64,000 nt of DNA from Butyrivibrio sp. NC2002 (GCF_000702265.1 NZ_KL370880.1:434001-498000); one strand, 5' to 3'; shown: positions 53,180 to 63,492, numbered from the stretch's first letter. Notes: a model not told the origin generated them from the sequence alone. Numbers and translations: made by a program.

Positions 53180-53752
53180 ATGGCTCAGTTATACTTCAGA
53201 TATGGTGCAATGGGGTCTTCGAAAACAGCAAATGCACTTATGGTCAATTACAATTATCATGAACGCGGGAAAAATGCTATCATGCTAAAACCTGCTCTTG
53301 AAAACAGGGATGGGGAGACAATTATCCGCTCCAGAATAGGACTTCAGGCAGAATGTATGCTTGTAGAAGATTTTCTTGAGGAATATACAAGAAAACATAA
53401 GATGATTGAAAAATATGATGCCATCATAGTTGATGAGGCACAGTTCCTTACTGCTGACCAGGTGGATATGTTATCCGATATTGTTGATTTTGATAAGGTT
53501 CCTGTCATCTGCTATGGACTAAGAACTGACTTTCAGGAGAAATTTTTTCCGGGTTCAGCCAGACTAATGGAAATCGCAGATAAGATAGAAGAAGTTAAGA
53601 CTGTGTGCTGGTGCGGACGCAAGGCTACATGTAATGCGAGAATCTGCAATGGCAAAATAGTCAGAAACGGTGAGCAAGTTTTGATGGGCGGAAACGAGAG
53701 TTACATAGCCCTTTGCAGAAAACATTTCAAGAAGGGCAAGCTTACAATATGA
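53180..53752 (+). CDS. tdk: Thymidine kinase (type II)
   Basis: 190 residues. P-loop GAMGSSKT, lid and DEAQFL motif (about 92-97), and zinc ligands CWCGRKATC...C...H fit the type II enzyme. It salvages thymidine to dTMP. Preceded by TATAAT at 53114 and a GGGAGGGG ribosome site. Confidence 0.95.
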   Translation: MAQLYFRYGAMGSSKTANALMVNYNYHERGKNAIMLKPALENRDGETIIRSRIGLQAECMLVEDFLEEYTRKHKMIEKYDAIIVDEAQFLTADQVDMLSDIVDFDKVPVICYGLRTDFQEKFFPGSARLMEIADKIEEVKTVCWCGRKATCNARICNGKIVRNGEQVLMGGNESYIALCRKHFKKGKLTI

Positions 53753-53807
53753 TTCTTTTTAATATAGAAAAAAGAATGTATAATGTTATCATATTAGCAA
53801 TATGTTT

Positions 53808-53836
53808 TTGACAATTTTTTGTTGGCATATTTTATT
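53808..53836 (+). promoter_or_regulatory. Candidate sigma-A promoter
   Basis: TTGACA (53808-53813), 17-base spacer, TTTATT, 15 bp before the next gene. The -10 is weak. Confidence 0.45.
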
Positions 53837-53850
53837 GAGTGGGGTAAGAA

Positions 53851-54333
53851 ATGGATAATAAGGAAAAAACTGAAAACAATGAAACAACTGTTGTTGTAGA
53901 TAAGAATGCTGAGGAAAGTCATTTCCGTTCGCAGGAGCTTCTTGAAAAGATATATGAAAATTCTCAAAAACAGTTATTTTATAAGAAGATAGAGATGCTA
54001 TGCCTTGCAGTATGTGTGGTTGCGATCATCATAGCGATGATCATCATGGTTCCAAGAGTGACCAAACTTGCGGATACGCTCCAGGATAGTGCCGAAAGGA
54101 TAGATACCACAATAGACAAAGCTGACAAGGCAATGGATGATGTATCTGAGATGGCAACTTCCGTTAAAACAATTGCACACGGAATTGACGAGATAGTCGG
54201 AGAAAATGGAGAATCCTTGACCAATACTGTAGAGAAGCTGTCCAATATCGATTTTGATGGTCTGAATAATGCAATAAAGGATCTTCAGGACGCGGTAGGA
54301 CCTCTTGCTAAACTTATGAAGAGATTCAATTGA
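53851..54333 (+). CDS. Single-pass membrane protein with coiled coil
   Basis: 160 residues: cytoplasmic N terminus of about 48, one transmembrane helix (LCLAVCVVAIIIAMIIMV), then a heptad-rich region (LADTLQDSAERIDTTIDKAD). It resembles the membrane-proximal part of chemoreceptors without signalling domain. Function unknown. Followed by the DUF6465 gene 35 bp later. Confidence 0.72.
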   Translation: MDNKEKTENNETTVVVDKNAEESHFRSQELLEKIYENSQKQLFYKKIEMLCLAVCVVAIIIAMIIMVPRVTKLADTLQDSAERIDTTIDKADKAMDDVSEMATSVKTIAHGIDEIVGENGESLTNTVEKLSNIDFDGLNNAIKDLQDAVGPLAKLMKRFN

Positions 54334-54368
54334 TGAAATGACAATTATATGGACCATGGGAGGGAAAT

Positions 54369-54893
54369 ATGGCAGACAAGAAGACTACGGACAAGATAAA
54401 AGAAATTGCAAAAAATGTAACAGAAGCTGCGGAACCTTATGTGGAGAAAGCAAAAATGAAAGCAGGTCCCGTGCTTGATGAAGCAAAAAAGAAGGCGGCG
54501 CCTATGCTGGATGAAGCAAAAGCAAAGGCTGAGCCTGCACTTAATGAAGCAATGAAAAATGCACAACCCTATCTGGACATTGTAAAAGAGAAAGCAGACC
54601 CTGTTTTAAAGGAAGTAAAGAAGGCTACAGAGCCTGCAACCAAGGCTGTAAAGTCAATTGGAAGAGATATTACCGAATCTCAGGCCAAGAGAAATACAAA
54701 GACAGAGTTCTACATTCAGTATAAGGACTATGAAGTCAGAACAGATGACATAGGCGAAAAAATCCGTGAGCGCTATGTTGCGGAAGGACATAAGGCTTCT
54801 GACATAAAAGAAATGCAGGTATATTTAAAGCCTGAGGAAAATACTGCGTACTATGTGATCAATCATCAGTACACAGGCAAATTTACTTATTAA
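54369..54893 (+). CDS. DUF6465 family protein with Lys/Ala/Pro repeats
   Basis: 174 residues. Residues about 15-100 are amphipathic repeats of the form KAxPxLDEAKKKA, similar to apolipoprotein or histone-H1-like helices. The C-terminal 70 residues (TEFYIQYKDYEVRTDDIGEK, VYLKPEENTAYYVINHQ) are a conserved small domain seen in DUF6465 proteins. Function unknown; a link to the membrane protein upstream is possible. Confidence 0.75.
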   Translation: MADKKTTDKIKEIAKNVTEAAEPYVEKAKMKAGPVLDEAKKKAAPMLDEAKAKAEPALNEAMKNAQPYLDIVKEKADPVLKEVKKATEPATKAVKSIGRDITESQAKRNTKTEFYIQYKDYEVRTDDIGEKIRERYVAEGHKASDIKEMQVYLKPEENTAYYVINHQYTGKFTY

Positions 54894-54902
54894 AAAATAT
54901 CA

Positions 54903-54935
54903 AAGCACTGCTCTTATTATCTGAGAGCAGTGTTT
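54903..54935 (+). terminator. Terminator after the DUF6465 gene
   Basis: Stem ACTGCTCT/AGAGCAGT with 8-base loop followed by GTTTAT; weak T tract. Confidence 0.6.
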
Positions 54936-54959
54936 ATCGTTTATAGAGGAGAAAAACTT

Positions 54960-55268
54960 TTGTATATTGAGAAGAACGTTTTTTTTAATTTAAAACATTA
55001 CGAATATGGTGAAGCTTTTTTTGGAAGTTACAAAGGTATGAGATACAGACTTGCAAGAGAACCGCTTGAAAATGTGGTGTTCATACCTGTTGATCAAAGA
55101 GATCCAAGCGCAAGACTTAAGGCGACAGTTTGGCCTGAACCGTACAGCTATCATGATACAGAGGAAGAAAAAAAGGTATCGGAGCTTTTTGAAATAACCG
55201 AGGAGGGTTTCGAGGAAGCTGTCAGGTGGATAAATGAGCAGTATGACATCGGAAACTATTCTGAATAA
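54960..55268 (+). CDS. Small hypothetical protein (about 100 residues)
   Basis: 102 residues from a TTG start at 54960, chosen because AGAGGAG is 9 bp upstream; a GTG at 54930 lies inside the preceding terminator stem. Soluble, mixed alpha/beta (FFGSYKGMRYRLAREPLENV, VWPEPYSYHDTEEEKK). No family is recognised. It is followed 69 bp later by dgt. Confidence 0.7.
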   Translation: MYIEKNVFFNLKHYEYGEAFFGSYKGMRYRLAREPLENVVFIPVDQRDPSARLKATVWPEPYSYHDTEEEKKVSELFEITEEGFEEAVRWINEQYDIGNYSE

Positions 55269-55337
55269 AAAATAGAAAATAATAAAAAGGAAATGGTGAA
55301 AAGGCGCAGAATATTATTAAAGTGAGGAGTTTACAAA

Positions 55338-56345
55338 GTGAAGATACGAGAAAGTTTAGAAAACAGGGAGAGAATAAATTATAGTCCATATGCAACTCTC
55401 AGCATGAATTCGCGGGGAAGAGAAAAAGACGAAGATCCTTGCGATATCAGACCATGCTTTCAGAGAGACCGAGATCGTATTCTGTATTCCAAATCTTTTA
55501 GGCGACTCAAAGATAAAACACAGGTTTTCCTGACTCCGGATGGGGATCATTACAGGACTCGTATGACCCATACTCTTGAGGTGTCTCAGAATGCAAGAAC
55601 GATTGCAAGGGCACTTAAACTAAATGAGGATCTCGCAGAAGCAATTGCTTTTGGACATGATCTTGGGCATACTCCTTTCGGACATGCAGGAGAAAGAGCG
55701 CTTAATGAGATATGTCCGTATGGCTTTAGGCACAACGAGCAAAGCCTTAGGACAGTAGAACTTCTTGAGAAAGACGGAGCAGGACTCAATCTTACATTTG
55801 AAGTAAGGGACGGGATCCTTAACCATGAAATGGATCTGACTCCGATAACTTTAGAGGGAAGAGTGGTCAGACTTTCCGATAAAATTGCCTATATCCATCA
55901 CGATATGGATGACGCCATACGCGGCGGAATATTAAAGGAAAGTGATGTTCCGGAGAGTATCTGTGAAGTTATCGGGCACTCTAACGGAGAATGGCTCAAC
56001 ACATTCATACATGATATTGTTGAGACCAGCACGGGACTAAATGATATAAAGATGTCAGAGCCTGTAAACAAAGCACTTTTGGAACTTCGAAGCTTTATGT
56101 TTAAAAATGTCTATACCAATCCTGTTGCAAAGAGTCAGGAAGGTAAGGCAGAGAATCTTGTAAAAATACTTTATGAGTATTACATGGAGCATGAAGAACT
56201 GTTACCTGATTATCTGGTAAGACTTATGGAAGATGGACAGCCGATGGAAAAAATAGTCTGCGACTACATTAGTTCCATGACAGACAGATTTGCTATCGCC
56301 AGATTTCATGAATACTTTGTCCCCAAGAGTTGGGATGTGTTGTAG
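55338..56345 (+). CDS. dgt: dNTP triphosphohydrolase (dGTPase)
   Basis: 335 residues from GTG with GAGGAG at 9 bp. HD domain: R-x-x-H in RTRMTHTLEV, FGHDLGHTPFGHAGE, and LSDKIAYIHHD. It cleaves dGTP to deoxyguanosine and triphosphate. It is the first gene of the dgt-dnaG-rpoD run common in Clostridia. Confidence 0.93.
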   Translation: MKIRESLENRERINYSPYATLSMNSRGREKDEDPCDIRPCFQRDRDRILYSKSFRRLKDKTQVFLTPDGDHYRTRMTHTLEVSQNARTIARALKLNEDLAEAIAFGHDLGHTPFGHAGERALNEICPYGFRHNEQSLRTVELLEKDGAGLNLTFEVRDGILNHEMDLTPITLEGRVVRLSDKIAYIHHDMDDAIRGGILKESDVPESICEVIGHSNGEWLNTFIHDIVETSTGLNDIKMSEPVNKALLELRSFMFKNVYTNPVAKSQEGKAENLVKILYEYYMEHEELLPDYLVRLMEDGQPMEKIVCDYISSMTDRFAIARFHEYFVPKSWDVL

Positions 56346-56372
56346 ATTTTATCTTATTGAAAGTGAAAATAT

Positions 56373-58151
56373 ATGCGATATTCCGATGAAATCATTGAGG
56401 AGGTCAGATCGAGGAATGATATAGTGGACATCGTAGGTCAGTATGTCAGCCTTAAAAGGACCGGAGCCAACTATGTTGGACTGTGTCCCTTTCACAATGA
56501 AAAATCGCCGTCTTTTAGCGTATCACCCAGTAAGCAGATGTTTTACTGCTTTGGATGCAGAGTAGGTGGCAATGTTTTTTCATTCCTCATGAAATACGAC
56601 AATTTAACATTTACCGAAGCGGTGAAGGAGCTTGCCGACAGAGCCGGAGTAAAGCTTCCGGAAGAAGATGAATCTCCCGAAGCAAGGCGGATAAGGGATA
56701 AAAAAGCTCTGCTTTTTGAGATAAACAAGGAAGCTGCAAAATATTATGTGTATCAGCTGAAAACACCGGCAGGTGCAAAGGGACTTTCATATTTTCGTGA
56801 AAGAAAACTATCAGATGAAACAATGCAGAGATTCGGGCTTGGTTATTCAAATGTAACCAGTGATGACCTTGTAAAATACCTTAGGAACAAGGGCTATAGT
56901 GATGCTCAGATAATAGAAGCGGGACTTGCTTCTCATGATGAAAAATATGGCACACATGATAAGTTCTGGAACAGAGTGATGTTTCCTATTTTGGATGCCA
57001 ATTCCAAGGTAATAGGTTTTGGCGGACGAGTGATGGGAGATGGAAAACCAAAATATCTGAATTCTCCGGAGACACCAATCTTTGATAAAAGCAGAAATCT
57101 GTTTGGCCTCAACTATGCCAAAAACGCAAGAAAAGGCTATATCATTATCTGTGAAGGATATATGGATGTGATCGCCATGCATCAGGCGGGCTTTAATATG
57201 GCGGTTGCTTCACTTGGAACAGCATTTACACCACAGCAGGCCAATCTGCTGAAAAGGTATACTGACCTGGTCATCTTATCCTATGACAGCGACGGAGCCG
57301 GAACGAGCGCAGCGCTCAGAGGCATTCAGATATTAAAGGATGCCGGACTTAAGGGCAAGGTTCTTAATCTTAAACCCTACAAAGATCCGGATGAATTTAT
57401 AAAAAATGAAGGAAAGGAAGCTTTTGAAGAAAGAATAAAGAAAGCTGAAAATCCGTTTTTCTTTGAATTGTCGGTGAAGGAAAAAGAATATGATATGTCG
57501 GATCCTGCAGCAAAGACCGATTTTCACAGATTTATAGCAGAAAAATTATGTGAATTTAAGGAGGCTGTCGAGCGGGAGAATTATATAGAAGCCGTGGCTC
57601 AAAGATATATGATAGGCGCGGATGACCTTCACAAGCTTGTGGCGGGGATCGCTGCGGGCGGCGGCATTGTTAAAAAACAGGTCAAACCAAAATCCGGTAT
57701 TCATTCGCGACAGGTAAAAGAAAATCCTGCAAGGAAACCGCAGAGAGTACTCATTACATGGCTTGCTGATGAGCCGGAGCTTTTTGGCTCTGTAAGTAAA
57801 TGGATTGATCCGGAGGATTTCTCCGATGATCTATATAAAAAAATAGCAGGAGAGATGTGGAGTGGATTAAAAGAAAACACATTCGATCCCGCAAAAGTGC
57901 TTGATCATTTTACCGGTGAAGAGGAGCAGAGAGAAGTTGCAGAACTCTTTAATACCAATCTGGTTCAGATAGATACCAAGGAGGAAAGAGAAAAGGCAAT
58001 TCATGACATCATATATGATGTGAAAAAAGCCGGTTATGAGAAAAAGCTAAATGATATGCCCGGTGACGATCCCGGAAGATGGGATTATACATTGCAGGGG
58101 AAACGTAAACTTGAAGAATTGTCAAAGGCAAAGATCATTCTTGATAAGTGA
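56373..58151 (+). CDS. dnaG: DNA primase
   Basis: 592 residues. CHC2 zinc finger with C38, H41, C59 and C62; RNA polymerase-like/TOPRIM core with GFGGRVMGD, EGYMDVIAM and SYDSDGAG; C-terminal DnaB-binding region (about 450-590). Makes RNA primers at the fork. The ribosome site before its ATG is weak. Confidence 0.96.
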   Translation: MRYSDEIIEEVRSRNDIVDIVGQYVSLKRTGANYVGLCPFHNEKSPSFSVSPSKQMFYCFGCRVGGNVFSFLMKYDNLTFTEAVKELADRAGVKLPEEDESPEARRIRDKKALLFEINKEAAKYYVYQLKTPAGAKGLSYFRERKLSDETMQRFGLGYSNVTSDDLVKYLRNKGYSDAQIIEAGLASHDEKYGTHDKFWNRVMFPILDANSKVIGFGGRVMGDGKPKYLNSPETPIFDKSRNLFGLNYAKNARKGYIIICEGYMDVIAMHQAGFNMAVASLGTAFTPQQANLLKRYTDLVILSYDSDGAGTSAALRGIQILKDAGLKGKVLNLKPYKDPDEFIKNEGKEAFEERIKKAENPFFFELSVKEKEYDMSDPAAKTDFHRFIAEKLCEFKEAVERENYIEAVAQRYMIGADDLHKLVAGIAAGGGIVKKQVKPKSGIHSRQVKENPARKPQRVLITWLADEPELFGSVSKWIDPEDFSDDLYKKIAGEMWSGLKENTFDPAKVLDHFTGEEEQREVAELFNTNLVQIDTKEEREKAIHDIIYDVKKAGYEKKLNDMPGDDPGRWDYTLQGKRKLEELSKAKIILDK

Positions 58152-58170
58152 TTGAAAGGAAGGAATTAAA

Positions 58171-59766
58171 GTGGCAGAAAAGAAAACTACTTCAAAGGCA
58201 AAGGCAGCTTCAAAGGAAAAGGAAACTGAGAAGAAGGTAACAAAGTCTGCGAAGGCTGAAGAGACAAAAGAAACAAAAAAGACCACCAAGACTGCAAAGA
58301 CAAAGGAAGCAGCAGAGAAGAAGACTGCAAAGGCTTCAGAGGAAAAAATAGCAAAGGCAGAATCCAAGACAAAAACTACAAGGGCTAAGACAACAAAGGC
58401 ACAGGATGCAACAAAGCCTGCGAAGACAACTGCAAAAACAACTGCAAAAACAACTGCAAAGACCGGCCGTAAAAAGGCAGAGGAAGTTGCAAATACTGAT
58501 GGTGATCAGCCGGTAATAGACGATGAGATGAAGGAAAAGTTCACACAAAAAATCCGTGAACTCCTTGCACTCGGAAAGAAAAAACAGAATACACTTGATT
58601 ATAATGAGATCAGCGACTACTTAAGAGATCTTAATCTCGATGAAGAGGGACTTGATAAGGTTTTAGAGCATCTTGAGACAGCAGGTATCGATGTCCTTAG
58701 GATGGAAGAAACTGATGTTGAGCTTCCTGACGATGATGATGTGGTTCTCGGTGACGAAGATGATGTTGATGTGGATATGGAAAACATCGACTTATCTGTA
58801 CCCGATGGAATAAGCATCGAAGATCCGGTTCGTATGTATCTTAAGGAAATCGGTAAGGTTCCGCTTCTTACAGCAGAACAGGAAATTGAGCTTGCTCAGC
58901 AGATGGAAGACGGTATGATCGCTGACATGATCCTTGAAAATGGCGGACTGGACGGACTTGAGATAAAAGAGGAAGAGCAGGAAGCTTACGAGAGAGTTAA
59001 GGATCTTGGCGAGAGCGACCTTAAGAATGTATCTTACATGGGAAATGAAGCAAAGAAGCGGCTTGCTGAAGCAAACCTTCGTCTTGTTGTAAGTATTGCA
59101 AAGAGATATGTCGGAAGAGGTATGCTTTTCCTTGACCTTATCCAGGAAGGAAATCTTGGTCTTATCAAGGCTGTTGAAAAGTTTGATTTCCGTAAGGGAT
59201 TTAAGTTTTCAACTTATGCTACATGGTGGATCCGTCAGGCTATCACACGTGCGATAGCAGATCAGGCAAGAACAATCCGTATCCCTGTACATATGGTTGA
59301 AACTATCAATAAACTTATCAGGATCAGCAGACAACTGCTTCAGGAGCTTGGTCGTGAACCCACTCCCGAAGAAATCGCTAAGGAAATGGGAATTCCGGTA
59401 GAGAGAGTCAGAGAAATCCTCAAGATTTCACAGGAACCTGTATCTCTTGAAACACCTATCGGTGAAGAGGAAGATTCACATCTTGGTGATTTCATACAGG
59501 ACGACAATGTACCTGTACCTGCAGATGCTGCAGCATTTACACTCTTAAAAGAGCAGCTTGTTGAAGTACTTGGAACACTTACAGAACGTGAACAGAAAGT
59601 ACTCAGACTCCGCTTTGGCCTTGATGATGGAAGAGCTAGAACCCTTGAAGAAGTTGGTAAGGAGTTCAACGTTACAAGAGAGCGTATAAGACAGATTGAA
59701 GCTAAGGCTCTCAGAAAGCTTCGCCATCCCAGCCGCAGCAGAAAGCTCAAGGATTATCTGGACTGA
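58171..59766 (+). CDS. rpoD: Primary sigma factor with long basic N-terminal extension
   Basis: 531 residues from GTG (AAGGAAGG). Residues 1-110 are almost only K, A, T and E with short TTAKTTAKT repeats; then region 1.1 (about 118-170), acidic loop [16 protein letters not shown], region 1.2 ([16 protein letters not shown]), region 2 ([16 protein letters not shown]), 3, and 4 ([31 protein letters not shown]). The core is normal RpoD. The extension is not part of usual RpoD (about 370 residues). Confidence 0.96.
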   Translation: MAEKKTTSKAKAASKEKETEKKVTKSAKAEETKETKKTTKTAKTKEAAEKKTAKASEEKIAKAESKTKTTRAKTTKAQDATKPAKTTAKTTAKTTAKTGRKKAEEVANTDGDQPVIDDEMKEKFTQKIRELLALGKKKQNTLDYNEISDYLRDLNLDEEGLDKVLEHLETAGIDVLRMEETDVELPDDDDVVLGDEDDVDVDMENIDLSVPDGISIEDPVRMYLKEIGKVPLLTAEQEIELAQQMEDGMIADMILENGGLDGLEIKEEEQEAYERVKDLGESDLKNVSYMGNEAKKRLAEANLRLVVSIAKRYVGRGMLFLDLIQEGNLGLIKAVEKFDFRKGFKFSTYATWWIRQAITRAIADQARTIRIPVHMVETINKLIRISRQLLQELGREPTPEEIAKEMGIPVERVREILKISQEPVSLETPIGEEEDSHLGDFIQDDNVPVPADAAAFTLLKEQLVEVLGTLTEREQKVLRLRFGLDDGRARTLEEVGKEFNVTRERIRQIEAKALRKLRHPSRSRKLKDYLD

Positions 59767-59768
59767 TT

Positions 59769-60515
59769 ATGAAGAATGTACAATTATCAAAAAGATTAGG
59801 CGCTGTTGCTTCTTTCGTAGAGAAAGGAGCACGCGTCTGCGATATCGGAACGGATCATGGATTCGTTCCGATTTATCTTATTAATTCAGGAACAGCATCT
59901 CATGTAGTTGCCATGGATGTTGGAGAAGGCCCGCTCGAGAGGGCAAGAGAACATGTAAGAAAGCAGGAGCTCTGCGACAAAATAGAACTAAGGCTATCAA
60001 ACGGCCTTGAAAAACTTGAAAAAGATGAGGCGGACACCATGATCTGCGCCGGTATGGGCGGCACCCTTATGATGCGGATCATAAACGACAAAGATCCGTG
60101 GAAGCTTGGCATCAGGCATATGATATTACAGCCTCAGTCTGACCTTTTTTTATTCAGGGAAAATCTGCAAAAGATCGGCTATGGGATAGTTGCCGAAAAA
60201 GAGATTTTCGAAGAAGGAAAATATTATGTCGTTATAAACGCAGTGCATGGAGAAGAGGATGTTTACTATAAAAAAGCGGCATCTATGCTAAAGAGTAAAC
60301 ACGAACTGACTGATGATGACTGCATAAGGATCTGTCGCAGGTTTGGACCTTATCTTATCTGCGCAGGCGACAGCGAGCTTAAGAACTATCTTGAGCACGA
60401 GCTCAGTATATGTGAGAAAATTTTATTAAAATTATCTGAAAATGCGCATCCGGACAGGGAACGTGATATTATTATGAAAAAGCACGATATAACATGCGCC
60501 TTGGACTTGTTATAA
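59769..60515 (+). CDS. trmK: tRNA (adenine(22)-N1)-methyltransferase
   Basis: 248 residues. SAM-binding VCDIGTDHGFVPIYL, AMDVGEGPLERA and ICAGMGGTLM are the TrmK pattern. It methylates A22 in tRNA. It starts 2 bp after rpoD, as in many Firmicutes. Confidence 0.92.
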   Translation: MKNVQLSKRLGAVASFVEKGARVCDIGTDHGFVPIYLINSGTASHVVAMDVGEGPLERAREHVRKQELCDKIELRLSNGLEKLEKDEADTMICAGMGGTLMMRIINDKDPWKLGIRHMILQPQSDLFLFRENLQKIGYGIVAEKEIFEEGKYYVVINAVHGEEDVYYKKAASMLKSKHELTDDDCIRICRRFGPYLICAGDSELKNYLEHELSICEKILLKLSENAHPDRERDIIMKKHDITCALDLL

Positions 60516-60540
60516 CTGTCTTGTCAGGAGGTAAAAGCGT

Positions 60541-62193
60541 ATGCCGATACTTACAATTAATGGTGAAGAAAAAGAATATCCTAAGGGAACTACTTTTGAA
60601 GAAATAGCCAAAGAGTACCAGCCTCAGTATGAGAATCTGATAGTGGCTGTTTACTATGGTTCCAGGATTAGAGAACTTATGAAAAAAGTTGACAGAGATT
60701 CGACTCTTTCCTTTATCACCACTTTTGATGAAATAGGCATAAATACTTATACCAGGACAGCTGTCATGATGCTCATCAAAGCTGTCAGAGATGTTTCCGG
60801 AAAGCATCCTGCATTTACAAAGGTTGAGTATAAGATTGGTAATGGTTTTTACTGCAATATAAGGGCCGATTTCAAAGTGACCGAAACCTTTGCAGAATCC
60901 GTTCAGAAACGAATGGAAGAGATGGTGGAGGATAAGCTTCCGATTTCTAAAAAAGGCTATCCTTTAAATGATGCTGTCGAGATATTTGCAAGAGAGGGAA
61001 TGGATGATAAGGTCAGGCTCCTTAAATACAGAAGAAGTTCGGAAGTAAATGTCTATACCCTTGATGGCTTCAGCGACTACTACTATGGATATATGCTGCC
61101 TAATACAGAATATATCAAATGGTTTAAGGTTGAGAAGTATCACGACGGGCTTCTGCTTCACCTTCCTACCAGAAAACATCCTGATACCCTTACAGAGAGT
61201 GCGCCAAGAGAGAAACTCTTTAGTGAGATGGTAAGGTCAACTCAGTGGGGGCAGATGATGGGTGTTGATACTGTTGGCGATCTTAATGATGCCATCTGCA
61301 GGGGCGAGTTTGACAATCTGATGCTCGTTCAGGAGGCTTTGCAGGAGCGAAGGATCGGCGAGATAGCGCAGAAAATATATGAAAGAAAAGATGTCAGATT
61401 TGTTATGATAGCAGGTCCCAGTTCATCGGGAAAAACATCTTTTGCAAACAGGCTTTCAATTCAGATGAGGACTTATGGATTAAGACCGCATCCCATCAGC
61501 CTTGATAATTATTTTGTAAACAGAGAATGTACGCCGCTTAATGAAGACGGCAGCTATAACTTTGAGTGCCTTGAAGCTCTTGATGTTGAGCAGTTTAACA
61601 AGGACATGGTCGACCTTCTTAATGGCAAAAGGATAGAGATGCCTACCTTTAATTTTGTCACCGGCAAGAGAGAGATGAATGGTGACTACATGGAACTTAA
61701 GGATGGCGATGTACTCGTTATAGAGGGCATTCACGGGCTTAATGAAAAAATGAGTTATGCACTTCCTGCAGAGTCAAAGTTTAAGATCTACATAAGTGCA
61801 CTCACAACACTTAGTGTAGATGCGCATAATCGTATTCCTACTACTGATGGAAGACTTCTTAGAAGAATAGTAAGAGATGCCAGAACAAGAGGCGCATCTG
61901 CTATTCACACTATAGCTATGTGGGATTCCGTAAGAAGGGGCGAGGAACTTAACATTTTCCCGTTCCAGGAGGATGCTGATGAGATGTTTAACTCTGCTCA
62001 GATATATGAGCTTGCAGTTCTTAAGCAGTACGCAGAACCGCTTCTTTTTGCGATAACCAAGGATGACCCTGAGTATTTCGAAGCAAAGAGACTTCTGAAA
62101 TTCCTTGATTATTTTGTGGCTGTTGATTCACAGTCACTTCCGAAAAATTCGCTCACAAGAGAATTTGTGGGTGGAAGCTGCTTCAAGGTTTGA
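60541..62193 (+). CDS. Nucleoside kinase with TGS domain (uridine kinase-like)
   Basis: 550 residues behind AGGAGG. N-terminal TGS and threonyl-tRNA-synthetase-like second-domain region (about 1-230), then a PRK/uridine kinase domain with P-loop GPSSSGKTS at about 292-300 and DNYFVNRE and GIHGLNEKM. The architecture is characteristic of Clostridia. The C terminus overlaps the end of the convergent protease gene by 11 bp. Confidence 0.9.
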   Translation: MPILTINGEEKEYPKGTTFEEIAKEYQPQYENLIVAVYYGSRIRELMKKVDRDSTLSFITTFDEIGINTYTRTAVMMLIKAVRDVSGKHPAFTKVEYKIGNGFYCNIRADFKVTETFAESVQKRMEEMVEDKLPISKKGYPLNDAVEIFAREGMDDKVRLLKYRRSSEVNVYTLDGFSDYYYGYMLPNTEYIKWFKVEKYHDGLLLHLPTRKHPDTLTESAPREKLFSEMVRSTQWGQMMGVDTVGDLNDAICRGEFDNLMLVQEALQERRIGEIAQKIYERKDVRFVMIAGPSSSGKTSFANRLSIQMRTYGLRPHPISLDNYFVNRECTPLNEDGSYNFECLEALDVEQFNKDMVDLLNGKRIEMPTFNFVTGKREMNGDYMELKDGDVLVIEGIHGLNEKMSYALPAESKFKIYISALTTLSVDAHNRIPTTDGRLLRRIVRDARTRGASAIHTIAMWDSVRRGEELNIFPFQEDADEMFNSAQIYELAVLKQYAEPLLFAITKDDPEYFEAKRLLKFLDYFVAVDSQSLPKNSLTREFVGGSCFKV

Positions 62194-63067
62194 TCGTTTC
62201 CAAAAAAGAAATGATATCAGGCAGGGAAGTGGCAACCATTTCGTTGTCATCGGAACCGCCTGAAAGAAGCGCAACATAATTACCATATTGATCAAATACT
62301 CCGCCTCCGGACATTCCTTCGTGGGCGGAGCATTTTGCGTAAAGCATATTATATCCAAAATCTGTAACCATGATGTCTTTATTTTGAAGCATTCCGTATA
62401 CGTAGCCGTCAGCTATTTTTGTGTCATTTCCGTATATATTGTACTTTTGATTCTGCAAAGGGTCAGGAATAACCTCTGATTCCAGAGAGAAAACAATAGA
62501 GGAATTGTTTTTTAGCTTGTCATACGCAGCTTTGGAATTTTCACCGGCAGGATCATCGGAACCGATTGAATCATCTTCAAGAGACGAACTGCCCATAAAA
62601 AGCGGAACGGACCTAAGTCTTATAAGGTCTTCCGGAAGAAAAGAATCCGTCTCTACTTTTATAACAGCAAGGTCACGATTTTCGGAAACATCTACAAGAC
62701 CTCCCTCTTTAATAAGACCATCAAAAAATATCACAAGATGGCTGTCTTCATTTTCCCAGTTTTTCACAACATGTTTTGCGGTCAGAATAAGTATCGATTC
62801 ATCGGATATTTTTATAATGCTTCCGCTACCGACTTGGTTTCCGATACGTATCTGTATGCAGGATGGACGCAGCATGAGTGCTGCATTTATTATTTCTTCT
62901 TCAGTTGATGCTTCTTTTTGCAAAACGGGAGTATCAAAAAGACCTGTTGAAAGCATGGATGAAGCTATTTCGCTTGCAGTAGGTCCGTTTGCAGAAACAA
63001 TAAGAGGCGTCTTTATAAAAAATAAACATGTAAATAATATGGATAATTTCAGGAATCTGTTTTTCAT
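62183..63067 (-). CDS. Secreted trypsin-like serine protease
   Basis: 294 residues from the ATG at 63067; the 26 further in-frame codons run into rnpB. Signal sequence (LKLSILFTCLFFIKTPLIVS). Triad: His in LTAKHVV, Asp in NRDLAVI, Ser in GMSGGGVF. No PDZ domain, so it is not a full HtrA. Ribosome site is weak. Substrate unknown. Confidence 0.85.
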   Translation of the reverse strand: MKNRFLKLSILFTCLFFIKTPLIVSANGPTASEIASSMLSTGLFDTPVLQKEASTEEEIINAALMLRPSCIQIRIGNQVGSGSIIKISDESILILTAKHVVKNWENEDSHLVIFFDGLIKEGGLVDVSENRDLAVIKVETDSFLPEDLIRLRSVPLFMGSSSLEDDSIGSDDPAGENSKAAYDKLKNNSSIVFSLESEVIPDPLQNQKYNIYGNDTKIADGYVYGMLQNKDIMVTDFGYNMLYAKCSAHEGMSGGGVFDQYGNYVALLSGGSDDNEMVATSLPDIISFLETIKP

Positions 63068-63106
63068 GACCGGTTGAACTTCTGAAAAAAATAAATATTT
63101 TTTTAT

Positions 63107-63454
63107 GAGCAGGCCTGTAAGCCGGGTTATGTCGTGAATGATCATCTATCTAGGACTACCGTTGCCGATAGTCTCGAGCGACCTACCTGAAAACGGACCG
63201 GGCCGGCCCATGGTTTTCTTTTTGGTCTTGCTTCGGATAGGGTTTACATGGCTACAGATGTTACCATCTGCACGGTGGTCTCTTACACCGCCTTTTCAAC
63301 CTTACCGACTTCAAAGAAATCGGCGGTATATTTCTGTTGCACTTTCCCGGGAGTCACCTCCGCCGGACGTTATCCGGTATCCTGCCCTATGAAGCCCGGA
63401 CTTTCCTCACCCGCGCCCTTTCGGGACCTGCGGCCGCGATCATTTGTCCTGCTC
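63107..63454 (-). ncRNA. rnpB: RNase P RNA
   Basis: About 348 bases. Universal segments GAGGAAAGTCCGGGC near the 5' end and ATAACCCGGCTTA near the 3' end, with P1 pairing GAGCAGG/CCTGCTC, are clear on the minus strand. It is the catalytic subunit that trims tRNA 5' ends. Confidence 0.96.
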
Positions 63455-63463
63455 ATATTATGA

Positions 63464-63492
63464 ACTTTAATAAAATAAGCAACTATTGTCAA
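63464..63492 (-). promoter_or_regulatory. Promoter of rnpB
   Basis: On the minus strand TTGACA, 17-base spacer, TAAAGT, about 10 bp before the RNA 5' end. Confidence 0.7.

Noticed and set aside
63138..63463. Open frames across the RNase P RNA gene
   Set aside because: The region is a clear rnpB on the minus strand.
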